From Bolinopsis microptera (lineage: Eukaryota > Ctenophora > Tentaculata > Lobata > Bolinopsidae), in assembly GCF_026151205.1 (NCBI RefSeq), contig NC_087077.1, positions 2,232,001-2,296,000 on the forward strand: a stretch of 64,000 bases of DNA, read 5' to 3'. The notes under the pieces are model-generated. The model was given only the letters and a program-made list of their open reading frames with translations. It searched no databases and was not told the DNA's origin. Shown here piece after piece: positions 54,747 through 64,000 of the stretch. The first letter of the stretch is position 1; each line of letters opens with the position of its first letter. Made by a program: the position numbers and the translations under genes.

Positions 54747-54783
54747 AGGAGGAGGAGGGGGAGGAGGAGGAGGGGGAGGAGGG
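54747..54783. repeat. GGA-rich purine tract
   Basis: Runs of GGA/GGGGGA on the plus strand, about 37 bp of pure purine. It could form triplex or G-rich structures. Confidence 0.85.
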
Positions 54784-55513
54784 TGACAGGTTGTAAAAGA
54801 TTAAAGATGGTGCAGGACTTAACAAGTTAAATAGACCTCTGCTCAGCTTGGTTGTCCTCATTGTAAATTAACACAGACTTCTAGACTTTTCTGAGGGTGA
54901 AATGATATGCATAACATTGTTATATAACTCTTTAAAAACACAACACACTGGCGGTATACTCCTCTCAAATGGATTAGGGAGATTTATATACTGAGCCTAA
55001 TTGTTATAAGGGAGGGACAACACTACAATAGTATGGTTGTAACACATGAGAAGGACAGTGCAGGACACTATATTTTGGGGAGAGCTGGGTTGTTTGACCC
55101 TCTCAAGAGAGTCATATCATTATACTTTAATTATTATTATTTACATGTATATTATTATTAATTATATTATCTTGATTTTACAAGGTAGAGCTGTAATACA
55201 GAACCATAGATAAGAGAGAGAGAGCAAATTTGTTACGAAGTAAGGAAGTGATGCAGGACAAATCATTATATTACAATGGAGCTGGTAGACAGGTATTAAA
55301 GGTAGGGAGGTAGGCCACGATACTTACCAAGTAAAGGGAGAGCGGCCTGGCTGTTAAGTGTGGCGAAGCAGAGTGGTGAACTAATAACAATACTGCAATA
55401 TTACAAAGGAGCTGTAATAGCTGTACAATAGGGCTAGTTGTAACAGGTAGACAGGTTCACATGGGAGAGAGAGAGAGAGATCTGCAGAGTACAGAGAGAT
55501 AATCCTGTTAACT
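54784..55513. other. spacer before the large minisatellite
   Basis: AT-rich with short GA runs (about 55466-55480). It has recurrent words such as GAGCTG and GTGCAGGAC, but no gene or element boundary was recognised. Confidence 0.5.
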
Positions 55514-57897
55514 AGCAAGGATGATAACTACAAAGCAAGGTTGATAACTACAAAGCAAGGATGATAACTACAAAGCAAGGTTGATAACTACAAAGCAAGG
55601 ATGATAACTACAAAACAAGGATGATAACTACAAAGCAAGGATGATAACTACAAAACAAGGATGATAACTACAAAGCAAGGATGATAACTACAAAGCAAGG
55701 TTGATAACTACAAAGCAAGGATGATAACTACAAAACAAGGATGATAACTACAAAGCAAGGATGATAACTACAAAGCAAGGATGATAACTACAAAGCAAGG
55801 ATGATAACTACAAAACAAGGATGATAACTACAAAGCAAGGATGATAACTACAAAGCAAGGATGATAACTACAACGCAAGGATGATAACTACAAAGCAAGG
55901 ATGATAACTACAAAGCAAGGATGATAACTACAAAGCAAGGATGATAACTACAAAACAAGGATGATCACTACAAAGCAAGGATGATAACTACAAAGCAAGG
56001 ATGATAACTACAACGCAAGGATGATAACTACAAAGCAAGGATGATAACTACAAAACAAGGATGATAACTACAAAGCAAGGATGATAACTACAAAGCAAGG
56101 ATGATAACTACAAAACAAGGATGATAACTACAAAGCAAGGATGATAACTACAAAACAAGGATGATAACTACAAAGCAAGGATGATAACTACAACGCAAGG
56201 ATGATAACTACAAAGCAAGGATGATAACTACAAAGCAAGGATGATAACTACAAAGCAAGGATGATAACTACAAAACAAGGATGATAACTACAAAGCAAGG
56301 ATGATAACTACAAAGCAAGGATGATAACTACAAAGCAAGGATGATAACTACAAAGCAAGGATGATAACTACAAAACAAGGATGATAACTACAAAGCAAGG
56401 ATGATAACTACAAAGCAAGGATGATAACTACAAAACAAGGATGATAACTACAAAGCAAGGATGATAACTACAAAACAAGGATGATAACTACAAAGCAAGG
56501 ATGATAACTATAAAGCATGGATGATAACTATAAAGCAAGGATGATAACTACAAAACAAGGATGATAACTACAAAGCAAGGATGATAACTACAAAGCAAGG
56601 ATGATAACTACAAAGCAAGGATGATAACTACAAAACAAGGATGATAACTACAAAGCAAGGATGATGACTACAAAGCAAGGATGATAACTACAAAGCAAGG
56701 TTGATAACTACAAAGCAAGGATGATGACTACAAAGCAAGGATGATGACTACAAAGCAGGGATGATAACTACAAAGCAAGGATGATAACTACAAAGCAAGG
56801 ATGATAACTACAAAGCAAGGTTGATAACTACAAAGCAAGGATGATGACTACAAAGCAAGGATGATAACTACAAAGCAAGGATGATAACTACAAAGCAAGG
56901 ATGATAACTACAAAGCAAGGATGATAACTACAAAACAAGGATGATAACTACAAAGCAAGGATGATGACTACAAAGCAAGGATGATAACTACAAAGCAAGG
57001 ATGATAACTACAAAGCAAGGATGATAACTACAAAACAAGGATGATAACTACAAAGCAAGGATGATAACTACAAAACAAGGATGATAACTACAAAGCAAGG
57101 ATGATAACTATAAAGCATGGATGATAACTATAAAGCAAGGATGATAACTACAAAACAAGGATGATAACTACAAAGCAAGGATGATAACTACAAAGCAAGG
57201 ATGATAACTACAAAGCAAGGATGATAACTACAAAACAAGGATGATAACTACAAAGCAAGGATGATGACTACAAAGCAAGGATGATAACTACAAAGCAAGG
57301 TTGATAACTACAAAGCAAGGATGATGACTACAAAGCAAGGATGATGACTACAAAGCAGGGATGATAACTACAAAGCAAGGATGATAACTACAAAGCAAGG
57401 ATGATAACTACAAAACAAGGATGATAACTACAAAGCAAGGATGATAACTACAAAGCAAGGATGATAACTACAAAGCAAGGATGATAACTACAAAACAAGG
57501 ATGATAACTACAAAGCAAGGATGATGACTACAAAGCAAGGATGATAACTACAAAGCAAGGTTGATAACTACAAAGCAAGGATGATGACTACAAAGCAAGG
57601 ATGATAACTACAAAACAAGGATGATAACTACAAAGCAAGGATGATAACTACAAAGCAAGGATGATAACTACAAAGCAAGGATGATAACTACAAAACAAGG
57701 ATGATAACTACAAAGCAAGGATGATAACTACAAAGCAAGGATGATAACTACAAAGCAAGGATGATAACTACAAAGCAAGGATGATAACTACAAAGCAAGG
57801 ATGATAGCTACAAAACAAGGATGATAGCTACAAAACAAGGATGATAACTACAAAGCAAGGATGATAACTACAAAGCAAGGTTGATAACTACAAAGCC
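55514..57897. repeat. 20-bp minisatellite, about 119 copies
   Basis: Consensus AAGGATGATAACTACAAAGC. The array holds an exact 20-bp period with no insertion or deletion for about 2.4 kb. Variant units (CAAAACAAGG, CAACGCAAGG, GATGACTA, TTGATAAC, TATAAAGCATGG) are scattered. A block of at least 300 bp at about 56461-56760 recurs exactly 600 bp later (57061-57360), showing higher-order duplication. The unit length is not a multiple of 3 and the array is noncoding. Confidence 0.97.
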
Positions 57898-59444
57898 TGA
57901 TACGCTACAGCCTCATAACTACGAGCAAGGCCACTGGTATCGGTTAGGGTTATTGGAGCTCCCACACAGATACTTGAAATAGACGGCGCCAATCCATACA
58001 GTTTTAGCACTTTTGGCGGATCATTATACGAAACTTTCAATCGACAGAAGCCGAGAAGCAAAACAACATATCTCTCCTAAAATTATGGGAAATTTACAAC
58101 TTAACGCAGTACAAGTGCTGCCTCTAGTAAATCAGGAGTACGGACACGTGATCCCTGTAAAACGGGTGCCGCGCAAATACACCTTCTGAAGAGTATATAT
58201 TAGGACGCAATGAAACTACCGGACCACATGTATGAAGTGTGGACTGTAATTTAATGCAATTAATTAATAGCTGCTTTCACCGGGGTACTACCGACGCGTT
58301 GATTTTGTCAGGTTTTGTCTCCCCGACCTTTTTTTCCGCGGCGAAACCGCTGACGTTTTCCTGTCCTTGCGGTTATAATTAATACTATATAACATATGCA
58401 ATCCTACTTAGAAGGTGTCAAAATGAGAAGTCTCATTTATCTTAATTGCCTTTGTCAAATATGTCGTGACTGACAAAGCAAAATGAAAAATTGTTGGGTT
58501 TTAGCACTCACGAGAGTTGTAACAAAGTTTGTCAAAAAATTAGTGACCCCGCCGTCTACTACCAATTATGAGATACATGTATATTGTATGTAGCCAACAA
58601 CACCGTTTAGTATAATTTTACCGTTGAATTGCTTCACAGTTCTAATTTGGTTTCACTATAAATTGGATGAATTAGCTTGGTAGTAACCATGAAGCCAATT
58701 ACACACATACTGCAGCTGTACAGGAAAAAACACTGGCAATTGCCATTACAATGATTGATGGGCTTTGAAAATAAATTTCAGGCAATTTGAAATTTCCTGG
58801 CCTATAAATTCCTGCAAAGTCATTCGATTTATACCTGCTGGCCGCTACTACTCTTAAGCTTAAAGGTTATTAAATCAAACGTCCGTCAGGGAATATGATA
58901 TTAATTAAACGTGGCCTTGGCCATTAGTTGCTTTTGATACGTCTGAACTTACTCATACTGTAATTATGTAAATACAAGAATGAATTTCACGTAGAAACAT
59001 AGTTGGCCCACATTTCTAAATCAGATAAATGCAAACGTTAACTTAAGAGATTTAATAATATACAACTAAATAGTATGTTAACTAAATTCGCAATGGACAA
59101 TAGACGAGTTGGGATACAAATTTTATTTCAGCGAAGTTGTGCTTTGTTTTGTTTAAACCCCACACTATGTAACAGTATTAATATTTAAACAATTCCGTAT
59201 ATATTTTATTAAAACTTTTTCAAGAAATTAAGAAAGTGTGATATTCTTAGAAATCAAGGAACATTGACGAGAGGAAAACATAACCAAGAAACATAACGTT
59301 AAAAACTTAACCAAGTTGCATTAAATTAATAAAGTTCCACAAAAGTAGTGGGAGCCTTACAAAAAGAGCACCAAGACAACCATATGCTTAGAAATGAGGT
59401 GCACAAAAGAACTAGGAGTACCTACTACCTGGTGGTGCAATAAT
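57898..59444. other. intergenic, no gene recognised
   Basis: The junction with the minisatellite has a few decayed units (CATAACTACGAGCAAGG). After that the DNA is AT-rich with no supported ORF, splice pattern or element end. Confidence 0.55.
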
Positions 59445-59524
59445 CCCTGGTTCATCAGGGATTATAGGGATTACCCTGGTTCATCAGGGATTATAGGGAT
59501 TACCCTGGTTCATCAGGGATTATA
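59445..59524. repeat. 29-bp tandem repeat, three copies
   Basis: Three copies of a 29-bp unit (CCCTGGTTCATCAGGGATTA, then TAGGGATTA). Each unit contains an internal CCCTG/CAGGG hairpin. Confidence 0.9.
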
Positions 59525-60546
59525 CAGAGGTCCTGGGATTACACAGGTGTCACTGCACGTGTGGTTATCACAATCAAGTTGGGACTGGAGTGATCCTTCC
59601 TGGTGTCTCCTTACTCTCAGAGACAAGTCTATTAAGGTGTTGCTATTGTGTAGAATAAGTAACTATTAACATCTCACACGTTCGCGTTGTACAATCCACC
59701 ACTAAGATCTATATTCTACAATCTACATAGATGTATAAATCATTAGAAAACGAATTCTACAGAACTCCAAATACTAACAAATTGCTTATTGCAAGAATTC
59801 TACATGAATTTAACAGAGAAATGGTATTCTCGATAGGTTCCATTATAGACACACTGTGAAGGTTATTGTAATCATATACTGTAATATAAGTATCATTACA
59901 TGTCATACAAAACGACTACTGCGTATTACGTACGTTAAGCAAGGCATGTGTATTATATTTGACACCCTTCAGAGTCCTTCAAAGCCCATCAAAGTCCTTC
60001 AGAGTTCGGCTAATTCCCTTTTAGTCTCCGTTAGTAACGGTACGTTACTCTTTACTAGGCTACACACCTGTGTAATTCTACTTAACAAATTCTCTCTCGA
60101 AAGCGCGTGAGGTAGGGTTAGAATTAGAGTTCAGCTCAGGACCAGGGTGGCTCTCTGTAGACTGTAGAATTGTTATGTAAATTTAATTGTTCTGGAACCT
60201 AATTTGGGAGATTTGGGAGATATAAGTTAAGTTATAACAATGAAAGCAGATGTCAGAAGCGCCCAAATGCCAATTCGTAACAGCCAAAATGCCAATACGT
60301 AACAGTCGCATGCGCTACACATGAACTTTTTAACTTTCAACAAAAACCAATTTAAAATCTTTGAAAAGAAATGTAAAGTCTTAATAAGTTGCTATACGTT
60401 GCTATAAGTATAGGTCTATAAGTCAGACCTATATTTAAGTTTGTGGACATGTTGCACTTCATAATGCCACTGAGACAATTGGCTTGTAGAAAATTTTAAG
60501 TATCTGTTACTTAAATGACTCATTGCCAGTTTAAAATAAGAGAAAC
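59525..60546. other. intergenic, no gene recognised
   Basis: AT-rich. Short duplications such as AGTCCTTCAAAGCCCATCAA with AGTCCTTCAGAG (about 59971-60007) and a GTTAGAATTAGAG motif at about 60118 like the LINE tails. No gene. Confidence 0.5.
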
Positions 60547-60674
60547 GGCAAGTTTCCATAAACGATATTTTATTATCGTTATTTATTTATTTATTTTTTT
60601 AAAAAAGCGCCGAGAAAGCGCCCAATAAGCGATTATCAGCGTCGATAATAAAATATCGTTTATGGAAACTTGCC
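60547..60674. mobile_element. 128-bp MITE with 32-bp perfect inverted repeats
   Basis: The ends are GGCAAGTTTCCATAAACGAT... and its exact inverse ...ATCGTTTATGGAAACTTGCC, 32 bp each. Flanks AGAGAAAC (60539-60546) and AGAGAGAC (60675-60682) match at 7 of 8 positions, consistent with an 8-bp hAT-like target duplication. No coding capacity. Confidence 0.75.
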
Positions 60675-60892
60675 AGAGAGACTTATGTTGAGTTAGACAC
60701 TACCAAATAAGCATTCGTTACTTTTAAAGGTTATAAAAACTTACCAAAAACTTCTTTTATAGCCGCCGGTTTTTTGGCCTGAAAACGAGCCGAAGAACTT
60801 ATTATCGGGTTCTCAGATTATATAGCAACTTATAACAACAAGTTTACTCCTCACTCCTGAGATCGTGGTGAACCCCGATCTACTGAACTGCT

Positions 60893-61340
60893 GTAATAAA
60901 CAATAATAAACATTAATAAACAATAATAAACAATAATAAACAATAATAAACAATAAAAAACAATAATAAACAATAATAAACAATTATAAACAATTATAAA
61001 CATTAATAACATTAATAAACATTGATAAACATTAATAGACATTAATAAACATTAATAAACATTAATAAACAATGATTAACATTAATAAACAATAATAAAC
61101 AATAATAGACAATAATAAACAATAATAAACATTAATAAACAATATTTTAAAACATTAATAAACAATAATAAACAATGATAAACAATAATAAACAATAATA
61201 AACATTAATAAACTTGAATAAACAATAATAAACATTAATAAACAATAATGAACAATAATAGACAATAACATATAACAATAAAAAATAATAAAAAATAATA
61301 AAAAATAATAAAAATTAATCAATAATAAACAATAAACATA
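60893..61340. repeat. AT-rich 10-bp tandem repeat
   Basis: About 45 degenerate copies of AATAATAAAC / ATTAATAAAC. Short ORFs over it are artefacts. Confidence 0.9.
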
Positions 61341-62867
61341 CTCATGAAATTAAGAAAACGTACTACTTTTAGTGATCTCTAAAACAAGCTTTAAATCGGT
61401 CCACCACAAAGACCGAACAAAGATTCTTCTCGATACATTCTAGAACGAAAATACAGCCACAAAATGCTGGGTGACAAAAGCGCGAAATCGCAATACAGCA
61501 ACACCAAAAGCTCGGCATTTAGAGACCATATTTTCGCAGCTGCGGAATAATAAGCAGAATGGATATCGTGTCATAAAGTTTAACCCTTTGTAAAACCGTA
61601 AAACGGTCTGTCTAAATTACTGAATCTAAACCTGTTATAAAAACTCTGTACAAGAGACATACAACTGTGAAACTGAAACGAACCGTCAAAATAAAAGAAT
61701 CTTAACCCGATATATCGGATTATGACCCTGCCACAACAAGTCTATAAGCTATGTTTATAATAAGTCTATAACAAGTCTATGAGAGGTACTAAAAGAGGTA
61801 TAATCTCCATTGTATACCCTGAAGCTGCGGGGGGTAATGGTATAAATGTGCTCAACAATGTGTATTGTATCACTCTGAAGCTGTATTTAGCATCTTGTGT
61901 TGTGAGAACAAAGAGAGACCTCTATAATAACCGATACCTGTACACCCTACACGTGTGGTGGAAGAGAAGTGAGATAAGGATCTATGTCTTCTTAGATATT
62001 GTGCGAAATACATGATCAGGGCCCCTTTTTATAGTGTACAAAGTTTTTATAGTGTACAGAATGTGAGCGTGATTTGGTAGGGTGCAGCTCAGCTCGCTTG
62101 CATTCCTCAGATAAAACACCCTTTTTTAGCCGCAAGTTATACTACAGGGTGACTGGCTAATAATGACTGGTAAAAGATGAAAGAAAAATGGCAAATCTTT
62201 AGCCATGAGTAACAGTACAAATAGCCGTTGCCGGTTGCAGGAGATACTCATGACTTCTAATCGCTCTTGAAAGATAAGACAGGCACGCCGAAAAGAGAGA
62301 CACGCCACGTATTATTCCAACGGTGGCCAAAGGTTCATCAAGTTGGCAGCAGTCCAGAGTGCTGAGGATCAAATCTTTAGGACCCTGAATTTAGGGATTA
62401 ACAAATGAGAAAGAGAGAAAACAAAGCATGGCTTAGCTTGTGATTCGTAGACTGAGTAGACGCCATGTATTTTGACGGTAAGGTCGATTATTAGAATTGA
62501 TTTGCAGCTCATTGAAAATTAATTATGAGTATTACTTGGGTATGCGCATAAAACTAAACGTCCAAAAACGTGATATATGGTAAGAAAAAGAAGGTTCTAA
62601 TAGTAGTTAGGCATCATATCATCCAAATTTCATGGAATTCTCTAGAAGGTGTTGTTTTGTCCTATAACACCGTGAGGAATGGTCTATGTGTCCTAGTCAA
62701 CTATCATCACAACTTAGTAACGCTAACTCCTAACCCTATCATTATTAAACCTTATCAGCACATCTTCGTGAAGCATAATTAGATATTTAGGTTATCCCAG
62801 TACATTTACCTGAGGTGAGATCCTTGAACCATAATGCTCCAAGTAACACCATGACCATTATGGGAAG
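61341..62867. other. intergenic, no gene recognised
   Basis: Only short unsupported ORFs (for example 61779-62015 and 62570-62782). A CAGGGTGACTGGCTAATAAT word after a TA at about 62143 resembles the end of a Tc1/mariner-type element, but no partner end was found. Confidence 0.45.
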
Positions 62868-63654
62868 TTGGTCGTTTAGCTCCGGACAGTCTATGCAACG
62901 TCTATGCAACGTCCGTGCAACAACAAAAGAACCGTCTATGCAACGTCTATGCAACGTCCCTGCACAATGAACACTCTATGCACACTCCCTGCACGGTCAG
63001 TCTATGCAACGTCTATGCAACGTCTATGCAACGTCCCTGCACAGTACCATATGAACACCGGCTACTAGCCGGCTACTAGCCGGCTACTAGCCGGCTAGTA
63101 GCCACTTTTGTAATAACAGCTCCTCAACTTCACATTAACAACCGGCTACTAACCGGCACTTGAAAAGTGGTCACTAGCCGGCTACTAACCGGCTACTAGC
63201 CGGCTAGTGACCACAAAGTGGCTACTAACCGGCTACTAAGCGGTCACTAGCCGGCTATTAGCCGAGCTCTAAAGCAGACCTATTAATAGCCGGCTAGTGA
63301 CCGCTTAGTAGCCGGTTAGTAGCCACTTTGTGCTCACTAGCCGGCTAGTAGCCGGTTAGTAGCCGGCTAGTGACCACTTTTCAAGTGCCGGTTAGTAGCC
63401 GGTTGGTAATGTGAAGTTGAGGAGCTGTTATTACAAAAGTGGCTACTAGCCGGCTAGTAGCCGGTGTTCATATGGTACTGTGCAGGGACGTTGCATAGAC
63501 GTTGCATAGACGTTGCATAGACTGACCGTGCAGGGAGTGTGCATAGAGTGTTCATTGTGCAGGGACGTTGCATAGACGTTGCATAGACGGTTCTTTTGTT
63601 GTTGCATGGACGTTGCATAGACGTTGCATAGACTGTCCGGAGCTAAACGACCAA
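62868..63654. mobile_element. 787-bp long palindrome (fold-back element)
   Basis: Near-perfect inverted arms of about 380 bp meet at about 63261. The outer ends are TTGGTCGTTTAGCTCCGG and its inverse. Each arm is itself built of short repeats: outer part GTCTATGCAAC, inner part CCGGCTACTAG (itself palindromic). No ORF. It lies between sequences related to the 20-bp minisatellite that follows (left flank CCAAGTAACACCATGACCAT), so it appears inserted into that satellite. The structure is that of fold-back transposons; no target duplication could be fixed. Confidence 0.8.
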
Positions 63655-64000
63655 GTTGCCACCATTATATACCAGGTAACACCATTATATACCAATTAAC
63701 ACCATTATATATCAGGTAACACCATTATATACCAGTTAACACCATTATATACCAGGTAACACCATTATATACCAGGTAACACCATTATATACAAAGTAAC
63801 ACCATTATATACCAGGTAACACCATTATATACCAGGTAACACCATTATATACAAAGTAACACCATTATATACCAGGTAACACCATTATATACAAAGTAAC
63901 ACCATTATATACCAAGTAACACCATTATATACCAAGTCACACCGCCATATACCAAGTAACACCACCATATACCAAGTAACACCATTACATACCAAGTAAC
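63655..64000. repeat. 20-bp minisatellite running off the window edge
   Basis: About 17 copies of ACACCATTATATACCAGGTA, with AAGTA/CAGTTA variants, unrelated in sequence to the 55.5-57.9 kb array although the period is the same. Its full extent is unknown. Confidence 0.95.

Noticed and set aside
55514-57897. CRISPR-like array of short repeats
   Set aside because: Repeats are contiguous 20-bp units with no unique spacers, and the genome is eukaryotic with introns. It is a minisatellite.
59394-59669. 91-codon ORF
   Set aside because: Its middle is the 29-bp tandem repeat. No recognisable domain or splice partners.
1-64000. tRNA, rRNA or other classical RNA genes
   Set aside because: No tRNA A/B-box pair with a cloverleaf, and no rRNA segment, was recognised by eye on either strand. 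A covariance-model scan would be decisive.

Overview
The window is nuclear DNA of an animal. Genes are split by short introns with GT/AG boundaries, intergenic DNA is AT-rich, and there are many mobile elements and satellites. The gene content (tandem IgSF receptors with signal peptide, transmembrane segment and repeat tail; an LGR-type GPCR relic; a Shaker-type K+ channel; a CLC-7-type Cl-/H+ exchanger; a GIPMG-type reverse transcriptase) fits a non-bilaterian animal. A cnidarian, perhaps a hydrozoan, is my best guess, made from family resemblance and not from a diagnostic marker.

Layout. 0-8.5 kb: a small secreted protein (+) lies at the 3' side of, or inside, an unrecognised multi-exon gene on the minus strand. 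Its introns hold a hAT-like element with an 8-bp target duplication and two TGTAG pentanucleotide arrays. 8.5-16.1 kb: a four-exon MFS transporter (SVOP/SLC22-like), a LINE 3' end and a broken LGR-like GPCR. 16.4-40.3 kb: a tandem array of three units. Each has an IgSF membrane receptor (+) followed convergently by a CaMK-like pseudokinase (-). Only the third kinase is full length, and the first receptor is frameshifted. The paralogous units act as empty-site controls that date several insertions: a Penelope-like retroelement, an endonuclease-bearing retroelement fragment and a LINE tail in unit A, an unclassified 0.6-kb insert in unit B, and a TTAA-flanked palindromic element in unit C. 40.4-50.4 kb: an 18-exon CLC-7-like gene ending at a splice donor with no CBS-domain exons in view. 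Three of its exon boundaries have been tandemly duplicated. 50.7-52.9 kb: an intronless Kv channel on the minus strand. 53-64 kb: gene-poor DNA with a 2.4-kb, 20-bp minisatellite, a small TIR element, AT-rich repeats, and a 787-bp palindrome lying in a second 20-bp minisatellite that runs off the right edge.

How the genes relate. The receptor/pseudokinase pairs look like one expanding immune-type or recognition-type locus. The tails have a conserved YxxM motif and a Pro-rich repeat of variable length. The kinase has an N-terminal MGNVCC lipidation signal, so it would also sit at the membrane, but it lacks all three catalytic residues. A functional link between the two is inference from synteny only. 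The CLC-7-like and Kv genes are ordinary ion-transport genes beside the array, although the CLC gene begins directly after a diverged copy of the segment that lies upstream of receptors B and C.
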